In this document: piece by piece, positions 1-11,672 of the stretch
Numbering within the stretch: the stretch's first letter is position 1
Layout of the letters: every line of letters starts with the position of its first letter
Assembly: GCA_008694505.1 (NCBI GenBank)
Contig: VZDJ01007747.1
Location: forward strand, 11,800,400-11,864,399
Direction of reading: 5' to 3'
DNA: 64,000 bases
Source of the DNA: Cyanoderma ruficeps
Lineage: Eukaryota; Chordata; Aves; Passeriformes; Timaliidae
Made by a program: the position numbers and the translations under genes
Notes under the pieces: model-generated
Databases searched by the model: none
What the model was told of the DNA's origin: nothing
What the model saw: only the letters and a program-made list of their open reading frames with translations

Positions 1-839
1 AACAAAAAAAAAAAAAAAAGAGAAAGATAAGAAAGCAAAGGCACTTGTAACTAATTAACCTTTGAATTTTTGCCTTTTCTCAGACATGGATTTAATCTCT
101 AAATTTTATCCGTGCAAACGAAAACAGTAAATACTGAAGTACGGATTTATAAAGATACCAAAATGAAGACAAAGTGTGACTGTGTGCTTATGGATATAAG
201 CAGTTTTGTTAGAGCACTTTCATTGAAAAAGAAGAGAAACAGACGAAACGATTATCCCTTTACCAGATTAAAAGCTGTCTGTTATTTTTAAATCTTTAAA
301 TCCTTTCATCAGGATTATGGCTGTATTCCAAATGATGAAATAGAGGAATTTTGCTTGTAACGGGAAAAAACCCAAACAAACCAACAAACAACAACAACAA
401 AGAAATAAACTACTCAACCCCCAAAAGATTTTTTTCACTTTCCCACCTCTAAAATAACAACAAAACCCCGAAGCGTCCGAGAATTTTTTCGTTTTTATTT
501 TGATTTCATTATTCAGCGCTGGGACTTAACAATTATCGGTTGGAAAACCCATTTGAAAACAGTAGGGCCACGCTACAACAAAGGTCTGGCCAGCATTAAT
601 CTAGTGTTTGGAAAACACTAAACAGTTGCGAGGGCTCCCCCCATTCCTTCCGTTCCTTTAAAAGTTTCCCTTTTCAAAAGGTAATGACAACCCCTGTTCT
701 CTGTTTCTCCAGGTAGATTCCCTTCTCTCTCTCCCTCTCTTTCCCCTTGGGTGAAGGGGTGAATTGAAAAAATCATTTAATTATTTTCATTCTAATCGCC
801 TTAATCTCCCTTATACTAGGAGCAAATTATGATAATGGG
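1..839. other. AT-rich non-coding sequence
   Basis: No gene recognised. The stretch starts with an A-run and includes an A/C-rich low-complexity patch at about 363-425 (CAAA/CAA repeats) of a type common in bird DNA. A short inverted repeat sits near 602-620 (8-base arms TAGTGTTT/AAACACTA around three bases). A C/T-rich run lies at about 715-750. The side facing the CpG-rich patch could belong to the same regulatory unit, but nothing here proves it. Confidence 0.5.
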
Positions 840-1440
840 ATCCACATGGAAAAGAGCCCCGGATGGGAGAGGATCCTCCCGGCCCTGCGTCTTGGCAGGT
901 GGAAACGGGAGGGACGGGGCGGGGCTCGGGGTTTTAACATAAAGAAAACATTGGACTAAGCCTTCTCAATCCGTGGGCAATTTACTTTTCATCAATTTAT
1001 TTTCGCTTCAGGTGACGCGGCGGTGAAGTGATCCGGTTGTCACTCTGGGGGAACAGGGGACCCTCCTGAAACAGGAGAAGAAAAAACAAACCCCATCTCA
1101 CTCCCCCCTCCGCCTCCCGCCATCCCCCCCGCCTCCTCGGAGCCTAAGCAAGGACAAGCTGATTAATTTTCCCGGGTCGCCCTGGCAATCCCCGAGGGGC
1201 CGCTTCGCTTTGCCGCCATCCGCGGCCGGCGACCGTGCCAGCCCCTGCGGTGCGGGGGCTCCGCTGCAGCCCAGGGAGNAGGAAGGGCAGCTCGCCGGCG
1301 GCATTAGTTATAGGCACCGCCGTAATGGTACTCCTATCTGAGGCTGCAGGAACAGAGCCAACAGCGAGATCACCGGGCGCTGGCTTTTCTTTGGGGGTTT
1401 GCAGATCTGTACAAATACGGGGCCTGCCGGTTTTTATAAA
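840..1440. promoter_or_regulatory. Isolated CpG-rich patch (CpG-island-like)
   Basis: GC content and CpG frequency rise sharply against AT-rich surroundings. CpGs cluster at about 870-930, 1015-1040, 1105-1140 and 1165-1300, with a GC box (GGGGCGGGG) near 915. The next recognised gene, FBXO8, ends more than 10 kb away and points the other way, so this is not its promoter. No reading frame here resembles a known protein. In the human arrangement the next coding gene on this side is HAND2, a developmental regulator with distant enhancers. The patch could therefore be a distal regulatory island or a lncRNA promoter; this is inference. One ambiguous base is at 1279. Confidence 0.5.
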
Positions 1441-1499
1441 CAACTTTCAGGACACAGTCAATCAATCATGCTGGCAAGCAAGCAGACCAGGAGCCTAGG

Positions 1500-4400
1500 A
1501 TATATACAAGGCATAAATATATACATATAAACCCTGTCAATTTTGGAGTAGTTACAATTTTTTTTTCTACAAGCCTAAGGGAAACTGTATCTAGAAAGAT
1601 TCTGACAAATCAGGAAATCACAGTGGAAAAGTAGAAGGTATTGTTAGGAAGTTATGTTACATTGTTTGTTTTAATACCAGCAAGGGAAATATTGGAAAAG
1701 AGAAAGAAAAAAAATGTCTCAGCAAGTTGAAGATTAAAAAAAAAAATTATGCTTACAGTCAGACAATTTCAAGAATATGTGGCTGAAAACGTGAAACTTG
1801 GCCACTTTAAAATACAATGCAATGCAATAGATATATCTGTGAAAGACACGAGTTTACCAGATTTCGTAGTCAGGAAAGTATTCTTTATGTTGCAGTCATT
1901 TCTAGTCTTTAATTCAAAACATACTTGTATCTAGCGATAGGTCCTTGCAAATGCACTGTATTTTGTTCTGATTTTGTAACTATCTTTTGATGGTAAGAGC
2001 TCTACACAGCATGGAGTTTGTGCTCTCTCTTTCTGATACTGAGTCTTTTTCTTGCAAAAGGACACGTGTGAACAAGGAACCCATAAAATGAAGGGTGCAG
2101 CAGGTTTGAACATCCCAGTAATGCAGAAAGAATAGTTGCATATCAAGGTAGGAGAAAGATAATCAAGTTTCCAGACTAAAAGAGGAGAACATATTCTGTG
2201 CTGGTGTAAATTAGGAATTTCACTGAAATAGAGGATGGTTGATACTGCAGGAACTGAGTGTTGTTCTTGTGCTGCTGTGATCCAAAACTGTGACTCTTTC
2301 TCCTGCATAGTAAGCATTGAGGAAAGCCTTGGCAATGATGCTCAGAGAGCAGAAGCTGCACTCTTGGAGAAAGCATCAAGAGGAGCTTTTCCTAACTGGT
2401 AAAACCTGCCAAACAAGCTTGGAAATTTGAGGATGAGAGTGTTGGTTTTGCTCAAGAAAGACATTATGAATGCGTTGCCTCTATGCAGCTATTGTCAGGA
2501 ATAATTTTATTTTTTTGAAATTACTGCATTTGCTGTGTAAGTTTTCATATCAAGAATAAACTTGGTATTTGGTCATTTCACGCCGTGGTTGTTATCTGTC
2601 AAAACAAATCCTATAAGGAGTCTAAGCCAAAAACTACTCATGTCAGGAGAGTGGGTTTTGGTGATGACCTTCCAAGCTGACTGGGTCTTAGAGACATAAA
2701 TAACTGGCAAGTTGTGTCACTGACTTCTCAGAAATTTAATGTGTTTAAAGATGTGTATGGTCAGCAGAATAGGGATTGGGCTTACATCTAAGACCTTCCA
2801 CTTTTAAGGACTTGTGTTTAAAATGGATTGGATCACTTGATTGTTTAAAGGTGGTTTCCTTTTCATATAACAATTTACACTTATAACCACATAAGTAAAT
2901 GCTTCATAAATCACAGCTTTTTTCTTGTGGATCCAATGTATTATTTTTCACAGCAATGTAGTATGGAGTCCTTTCACAGAAACTTGCCTTGATTTGTGGT
3001 GCGTAAGACTGACACAATGGGTGATAAACTCATTAACTGATAATTTCCAGTTAAAATAGCACATGAAATAAGCAACAGCAATTAAAGTAGTAATATTGAA
3101 TAATTTTGATGTTATTTGAATATTATGGAAAAAGTGTGAAAGCTCACACACTTTTTTTACCCTCAAAGATTCAGATTGTTTTGTTATTATGGGGTGGTTT
3201 TTTGTTTNTTTTTTAATCCTGGGCTAAATGATTGTTAAGACTAATATAAACAAGCGTTTCCAGAAATGAAGAAAACGAAAAAGGAAGAAAGGGAGATAGA
3301 AATATACAATACATAGACCTGAAAGTATCAACAACCCCACCCTGTCCACCCCACAACCTGGCTCCCTTCTGCCTTTGAGTATTCCTTCTAAACTTTGTAA
3401 TATATCAAGTGACAAATGTGTCTCCAGAAGGTCTTACAATGCTACCTACAATTCACCGAAGAATGGTGAATCATTCTTTGATTTGTTAGAAGTGCCAGCC
3501 ACAGCAGACAGGTACAGACATGGTGCATTATGTGTATTACCTGTATACTGAGAACTGGCTACAAAGGGGGTGAAGCCAAATGAGTACTTTTATCACTCCT
3601 TGAGAAAATTAAAGTTATAATCTCATCTATATAGTTACATACTAAAACTGAGACACCTTTTCCTTTACACCAATGTACTACTGCATCTGTACAGGTGGGA
3701 CTCTGCTATTTATTTTACAGATCTCCTTTGATCATAGTCATTGCATTTTACTATTTCTCTCTTGTCTGAGGTTAAACACTTTTTGGCATTTCATACAATA
3801 CTTGTATGAAGTACTACTAGCACTACTTGTAGTAAGCATAAGGCCTCTGACATCTCAGCCTGCTTTTGGCTCCTCTTCTTTATTGACATTATCCAAGATG
3901 TGAGAATACTGCTTTGTTTCAGTTGGTAACACAGTGACATCTATCACCTTAAACATGTGTTGAGACCATGGCTTCATTAGGACGTGAGTCATTAAAGATA
4001 CTTCTGAGCCTCTGCTTCTTCCAACGTCATCCTGAATCTCCTCCCTCGAGTTACTGGTTTGCTTTAGACAGAGATAGGGCAACAACTTTACTAGGGTGTT
4101 AGGTGTGTGGCAAGGCAAACACAGATAAGTTTCTCCAAGTATTATCTCATATTCTGTGTAAAGTTCTTAGTTCAAATTTGTGGTGAACAACTTCTAAAAC
4201 AGACTTAAGATTATTAATTAGCATTCATGAAATTAATTTGTGGATGATTTTGGAATGATGTTATTGACAAAAAACTGTACACTTTGCAACATGGGCTTCT
4301 TTCTCTGTTGCTTTTGTATGATAGAACTGTCTGTACTTAGAAAATATTGATACTCACTGCGAGTACATCTTAACTGCTAATTTCTCTTGTTTCTGCTATC

Positions 4401-7400
4401 TAACCACTGTGAAGAGATTACAGAGAACACTTTATATTTTATAAATAACAAGATTACACGCTGTCTATTTACTAATTGGGGGGAAGAGGTGTGGTTTGCA
4501 AAGGACGGCTCGTTTCCCTGTGGACAGCTGTGGAGAAGTGCAGATGTACTGGGGAGGGCAGAAAAGCTGTTATGTTACTGCAGGAAAGGAGGATGAGGTA
4601 TGAATATGGTTGGGACCAGGTATCCTCTTACAGAGACCACCAATCTCACCTCTTCTTCTGTCTTGATCTGCATTAAAACCATCAGAATTTTAGCCTTAAT
4701 GAAGTCTTATCACAGAAAATTTCCTTTGCTTTTTTCTGTTTTACTAATTTGAGTCTTTAGACTCAGGCTATAAATCTTGATCTATGACTGCCAATTTAAC
4801 TTATTTTTAGTTAATACCACTAATTTAAAAGAAATTACAATATATTTGAGTCTTAATTATTTTAAATAAAATCTATCTTATATTGGAAACCAGAATAATG
4901 TCTATGTTCCATTTAGATCTTCACATTAGCCCTTTAAGTGCTGTGATTTTCAGTATAGGTTATGAAGCACTACGCACATTGTGAAGACTTAATACCAACA
5001 AAGGGAAATCATATTTTACTTTTAAAAAGTTGAAAAAGAATTTAACAAAAGCTGATTACTAATCATGTGATTTCTGTATTTTATTACATATCTAAACCTT
5101 ATTTATAGGGGAAAAAAAAATCCAAGCATTTCTTATGGCATTTTTGCAGTGATAGATGAATGTTGAGTATTTACTTTAATTTTTTTCTGCTATTCCATGG
5201 GAAAAAAAACCCCAAAAAGTCAGCTTTTGCTGGTACAAACCAGAAATCGTACTGTCAGACTTCAGACAGTGTGGAACAGTAATAAATATTTTTATTGATA
5301 TAAATTCCTAAGTGGAATATAGAAACAAGAAGTTACATTTAATGTGAAAAAATACAGCATCTTTATTGTTCCTAAGAAGCACGCTGAGAGATGCACTTCT
5401 TTAGCACTTGTAAAGAAGTTCTGTGATTTCCTCGTTTGTTTTATCACGCAGGTGATTAATCCTGCAGAAGGCAAGTAAATTCGAGAAGTTGTCCAGGTAT
5501 AAAAATAGATTTCAGTTCAGTTGTGTTACATGTAATTATGACAATTAGCCTGAATTCTGGATATGAAGACAGGGAAGCTGCAGTTGTGAAAACACTTAAC
5601 ACATAAAAAATAGCTAAGATAAAAGTAATGCAAAGAATACATGTGCCATCATGCCCCATAAAGAAGTGTATTCTGCCTGGTGCAGTAGAGCAGTAGAAAC
5701 TCTTTTTCACCACCTACATCTCTGCAATGGAGTGAATGCAAGATCAGTTTTTTGATACGGCATTATGTGACTGCAGGAGGACTTGCAGAGCACAGGCAGG
5801 CATGTTTTCTCTGAAGGGGAACACTGCTTTCAAAATTGAAATAACCTTTTTGATTTTTAACTATCTCACATGTAAGAGAACACAATGCTCAAACTGTAGA
5901 CCCAACAGAACAAACTTCCACAAGGAAAGCAAAGAAGAAAAATCGTAAATAACTTTCACTATCAACTTTACATTTCAAAAGAATTACTCATTTGCTTATG
6001 TTATGGTCATATATGAGTAGTATTGCAAACTTGTCAGATTTTGGCTCTTGGCATACACATTGATGTATCTGCCTCACATCCAACAGAACATTCCTTGCCA
6101 CTCAGCAAGCTACTGGCATGCATAGTGCTCAAAGGATGAGTTTCTCTGAACAGAATACAATATGCAGATTGAATAGATGGTCTTTCTCCAGAAAAACTTA
6201 GCTAAATAAGCTTTGATACATATTTTTTCCCTTTTAAAGTATTTCTCTTCTGCATAGATTATAGGATTTTCCATAAGGTTAAAAAAATGGCTATGCCTAC
6301 TCTAAAAATTTAAGTTTACACTGGTATCCACTGTCAAAAACAGACTATTGAAATAACAAATGAGGTTCACTTCCTCAGAAAGTGTAAATGTCCCAGCTTA
6401 AACTTTCAACAGCTGAAAGACAATACCATCGACACATACCTGGCACTAGTTACTGGGGTTTATTTTTTCCTGGAAAGCAGTTTTGGGCGACAGAGTGGCG
6501 TCCGGGTTTCCCAGGTTGTTGTGCTGACAAACTGCAGTGGTGGTAAAGGCAGGGAGTCTGACAAAATCTCATTAATCATCTTAAATTAAATCCAACATTC
6601 CACTCCAACACTGCCAAGAAGAAAGCTAACTTTTACAAATGAATACTCTCTCTGTAAATAACTGGTATCCTGACCATATTGCTTTCACAAAAATACGCTT
6701 GATTTGTTAGGTACACATACACCATTTTTAAGCTTAAAAAATGCATTTTTTTGATTGCGAGGAATCTGAAAAGTGCTTTTTGCTTGTTTTCTCTCTTAGG
6801 GTCTATGAGTGAACCGCACAACTGAAAATTAACAGCCTCTTTTTTCTTTCAGTGAATTGAAGTTTTTTTGGTTTTTCTAATGTTTTAAGTACAGAAAGTT
6901 TGTTTTTAATGCAAGTAAATTTCATACAGGAAATGGAAGTATTCAGTTTAAATATTTTCTCTAAGCATATTTACATGAATAAGAAAGGAAAACTGAAAAT
7001 TTGCTAACATTAATATTAGCAAAAACACTGAGGTAACAAAGGAGCAATGTGATCTCTTTTAGGTTTTTTACAGACACACTTCTGTAACTACTCCTAGCTA
7101 CTTGATTATGATTTAATTACACGTGGCAAGTCTGAACTTTAAACATGTCATAAATAATATTAGATTATTACATAAATTTTTATCTTACTAAAATCACCAT
7201 TACATGCAGATTATAAAAGTCTGTATTTCTCTTTAAGGCAAATGAAACCACAATGTAAGACACAGGAATCACTTTATATCTATTCTTTGCCCATTTTAAT
7301 AGTGCTTTTGAGCTTAGAGTGGGAGATTTTACAATGGCAGAGGACAACTCATCAGCCTTAATGTTTATTAATTTTAATACATCTGTGAAATATTTGAAAA

Positions 7401-7578
7401 GAAAAAAAAATCCCTAATCAATAGAGGACAAGTAAATCTGACTTTCCCAAATACTTTTATAATTTTGATATTTTAACATGATCAAGTAGGTATACCTCAA
7501 TTTTGTTTAAGTGCTTAAAATAATACTTGTTTTCTAAAAACAGCTATTAATAATATCCGATTGCACAATGACATCCTT
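1500..7578. other. Gene-free AT-rich intergenic sequence
   Basis: Open frames here are short (134 codons at most) and show no recognisable protein family, splice-consistent exons or codon signal. No LTR or LINE with clear ends is visible. Short A and T runs are frequent, and one ambiguous base is at 3208 in a T-run. I see nothing that supports a gene. Confidence 0.5.
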
Positions 7579-7665
7579 ACAGAATCACACAGAATCACCA
7601 GGTGGGAAGAGACCTCCAAGATCATCAAGTCCAACCCAAGTCTCTCCTTACACAGAGAACAAAAC
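7579..7665 (-). mobile_element. CR1 LINE 3'-end fragment
   Basis: The stretch carries the hallmark reverse-complement 3' end of avian CR1: AGAATCACAGAATCA-like words, then GGTGGGAAGAGACCTCCAAG, then ATCATCAAGTCCAACC. The element's 3' end lies at the left, so the copy is in minus orientation. Only about 85 bases are recognisable, so it is an old truncated insertion. It retains no coding part. Confidence 0.75.
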
Positions 7666-10600
7666 TATTACCACTCCAAAAAAGAGCAATTCCTGTTGAT
7701 AAACTTGTTTATGTTAAGAACCTTAATAAACTGCAGAATCCTGAAGTAACATTTATTTGTCCAGCTAGCCAGTTCATTTTCTTAAAGCTGTATTTTGAAA
7801 CTGTTTACATTTTTTCTTTTTCCAGTGTGGGGGGTGGAAGGGAAAGGTTAAAGAGAACAAACTGATTTTTTTTTTCCTGAATGCAAATTTCTCACTTGCT
7901 TCCAAATCGACAAACATGTCTCAAACTTGTATTTGTCTGGGCTTCTGTATGTTGCAGTAGCTTTGATTTATTTTAAAAAGTCAAAGCTGTATAAATGTTG
8001 TTTAGAGTTTGAATGGAAAGTATTCCAGACAGAAATAAGAGTTTGAGAAAGCAGATACTATCAGATGCTGTCTATAGCTAAGCCATGTGAATATCTATTA
8101 CATGCCATATTCAATCAAAAAATGCAATCAGAGCCTCAGACTAATAAAAGCAAACATGAGCTGCATTTGTGTGACACTTACATGGACACAGGTACACTCA
8201 TTTTCCTGACATGAACAGAAAAATTTTCCTTCTGCCACATCTGTGTATACTGAAGTCACCAAACTTTCAGAAATGGCCATTCAGAACAATTCCAGTGTCT
8301 TTTAGGACAGAACAGTGAGTGTTTGCAGGGGGATGGGCTGCAGGCTCACTTCTTCCTTCAGTGCTGTGTACAGTGCATACAGTTAAGAGTTAAGGCAACA
8401 CCGCATGGCCAAAGTTCAAAGGACATGTAGTGGTGGAATTGCAATAGCTTGGGAATTACTTTGCAGTTATAAGCACGGCAATGCTCATGTAATTCGGCTT
8501 GACATTCTCTACCTAAGTTTTCTGAAGTGCTTGATCAAGTAGCTATTTCTACATCACATCATTTAATGACACCTGGATCAATGAAATATCATTATTTTAA
8601 AATGTGCATGGAGACACCAAGTGCATTGAAGAAAACACTGCCCACAACTTTGGTTTTTTAAAGAGTTTTTGGAGGACAACTAAGACAATTTTTGTCACTT
8701 TTTAAGTGTACTATTATACCTGATTGATGTTTTTTCCTCCTTTTAAGACAGAAAATTGTTTAACTTCATGTAAAGTCTGGACTGCTAAAATGCAAAAAAT
8801 TACTTCTCAGCCACTTCAGAGCTAGACTCCAACTGGAAAAAGCACAGAAGAAACATCTGTATTAATTAGTTGTTTCGTGGTTGCCTCTGAGGGAATTCAC
8901 ACTTGGCATGTTGTGCTTGCTGTTTTCTGTTCCACTCTGTGTTAGAAACATAATGTATAGCATAAGTTGGATAGTAATCCTCTAACACTGTTCAAAATCC
9001 TGTTGTGAAGATTAGATGCTGTTATCTGCAGATCATTAGGGCTTGTTTTCCCCTGGACTTGTCTCATGAAAACTTGAATTGTATCATCCTGTTTCTAATT
9101 TATCTTCTTGGCTGCTACACTGGCCTTGAAGTATTCTAAACCTTGCTAATAGATGTATTCATCTATTCCAGAAAAAACATGTTCTGTCTGCCTGAAGGCT
9201 TTGTTCTGTATCAGGGTAACTGTTTGTTCTGTATCAGGTAATTAAGAGAAACGCAGACTAACAATTCATACTCTCTTATTAGTGCAAAATCAAAACCAAT
9301 ATCACTAATGTCAACCTAAGCGTAAGTCAGAAGAGAATTTGAGGAGAAAGTATTTTCTAACAAGAAAAGTTCTAATTTCAAAATTCACTGAATTCTTCTT
9401 TTAAAGTGTGTAGCCTTTGAGGTGCATTTCTTAGAAAACTATATTCCGCTGTCTCCACTTCAGACAACTTTTAAGAGCTCAGAGACACTTGTCCTTTATA
9501 GTTGGTTTTACAAATTATGTTAGAAGTTTTCCTTTTTTTTTTTTGTAATACAGGAGCAGATAACTACCTGTGCCTTAAACAAAGCTCCCCACTGTATTGT
9601 ATACTCTTAACTTGTGTTTGAGATTAATTGACCACTGCAGAACGCATCCTTGGACTTTCTGCAATACATGAAACAACACTGGGTGAAGAGTGGTTATCCT
9701 GAGCAAGGCAGGTGATACTGTAAACCTGTGTGGAACATGGCTGCAATGCTGCTAGCTGCTGGCTTTGGCTGTGTATGCTACATAAATGCAATGGCATTTA
9801 CACTCAACTAAAGGTAATATAATAAAAAAAGTACTTTTTCTGCATGCATTTTGGTTTGTGGAGCAGAGCTATAAACACTTGAAATAGCAGAAATAGCTAC
9901 ATCTTTTTCTTCCCATCATTTATGTAGCACTTGTATGAACTGTCCTTCTCACATCTAAATCAAACATGTAACACTGTCTAGGTGCCAAACAGAAAGCAGC
10001 ACCATAGGCAATGTGCATGGCAGTGAGGGGTCATTCCTGAATCAAATTCTTGGCTCTGCAACAGGCTTTCTAGATAAAAACTCAGATTAGTTGTGTTTCA
10101 CCGATTAAGAATTCCTTCCCACTTCGCCTCATGCTAAGGTAGGGAAAAAGAATAAATATACTTGTTAATGTATCCAGATGCTACTGATAGCTGAATATTA
10201 TGTAAACACACATAATCAGGAACAGCTCTTACTTCAACTACATGTTATGTCAACTTAAGAAAAGCACTGCTCCATGGCTTGTCGGAACAAAAACTAGGCA
10301 AATCCTTGTTCAATTCCTGCACATGCACAGCAGTTCCACTGCTAATATTCTCCACACTTCACAAAATGTCAAGACGCAACCTGACCAAGTAATTTTTGAA
10401 GCACTTCCATAAATTTAGAGCTGTTTAAAATCTAGCTACATGACAGATTTAGAAAGTAATTCAGTATCTGACTCTGAAACAGCTCTCCAATCCTGCACAG
10501 TCCTGCTCTAATCTTGCACGGTCAGTTTTTAACAGCTTTAGCAACAAGTCATCTGGTATATATTTGCCAAGGCATTTCCATCATTGACACTTTTAGACTG

Positions 10601-10944
10601 AGGAAACCAGTTGAAAGCAGCAACACGTTACTCACTCCTACCACTTTCTCTGTTCAGATTTTTTCTTGCTTACTATGCTGAATAGGTGATTGTAGTTGCC
10701 CTGTTTCCCAAAAACCAGTATCTGCAAAATAGGTTATGTATGTAAATAACATAAACCTCTCGGTACACTGCATGATTTCCCCTGGCTACCCCTGTAGGGC
10801 ATCAGGGTTCATCTAAAATAGAGCCTGTAATCTTTAAAATTGAGTGAATAGCAGATTGGCAATATGCTAATTCAAGTTAATAAATATATTATAAAACACC
10901 AGCTTAGATACTTTACAAGTGTCCTATCATCTCCTAGAATAAAC
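7666..10944. other. Gene-free sequence downstream of FBXO8
   Basis: No gene recognised. The stretch includes a T-run at about 9531-9544 and a 23-base-period tandem duplication near 9200-9238. Part of the right end may hold further FBXO8 3' untranslated sequence if a more distal poly(A) site is used. Confidence 0.45.
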
Positions 10945-10950
10945 TTTATT
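10945..10950 (-). terminator. Candidate FBXO8 poly(A) signal
   Basis: TTTATT on the plus strand reads AATAAA on the minus strand, about 535 bases beyond the FBXO8 stop codon. That gives a 3' untranslated region of plausible length. Other A/T-rich hexamers exist nearby, so this is only the most natural candidate. Transcript ends were not available. Confidence 0.35.
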
Positions 10951-11484
10951 GTAGTATTCAGACCAATGCTCCTCTAACTTAAGTATCTGAGGTAGTCAGC
11001 ATTGTAAAAAATGCAAACGAAAGTCAAACACTAATTTAAGAGATAAAAGGAGAATTTTTAGTTAAAATACTTTACAATAAAATAATTATGATTATAAATC
11101 TCTTTAGTTAAATATATACACATTACATGGTATTCTAAAAAGAATGAACTTTTTAAAGTTTCAAGCAGGTCTAACGCACAAATTCACCACTTTTTCAGCT
11201 TAGACTGTAATGTCAGTTTAACATTCATAAATGGCTGTGTCAGACTAATGGCATTGTTTTGTGCAAAACTAAAAAAATTATGAAAAAAAATCCTTCTGTT
11301 CCCACAGTAACTAGATAGAAAAGGTAGTTTACACATACACACATTTACACACACAAACTTTGATTGCATACAGAGGTTAGAATGACCAGCACTAAAATAA
11401 CCCCCATCTCTACAAAATAGTTAATATCTTGAATTGACATAGTTTTTGAAAATTACAAATTTTAAGTGCTAGCAGATTGTGCTT

Positions 11485-11672
11485 TTAGGCAGCCACGTGG
11501 CCAATAAGGTAGATGTTGTCATAAAGGTGCCCTACAAAATCTTCACTAATATTCTGTGCAGCTCGTCGTGTATTTCGGATGAACTCCCTCTTTGACATTT
11601 TGTTCTTCACATGAGGGCTTGTTAGATCAATTGAAAGTAGAATCAAAGAATAACACAGTACATAAACTGCAT
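11485..11672 (-). CDS. FBXO8: FBXO8 coding exon 6 (terminal)
   Basis: The acceptor CTTGTCTAG precedes ATGCAGTTTATG. The first two bases complete the Asp258 codon split with exon 5. The exon encodes residues 258-319, including the second conserved Sec7 motif (IDLTSPHVKNKMSK), and ends HVAA-TAA. The 3' untranslated region continues to the left. Confidence 0.95.

Noticed and set aside
1..1500. HAND2 coding sequence in the left CpG patch
   Set aside because: No basic helix-loop-helix segment or alanine run is encoded in any frame here.
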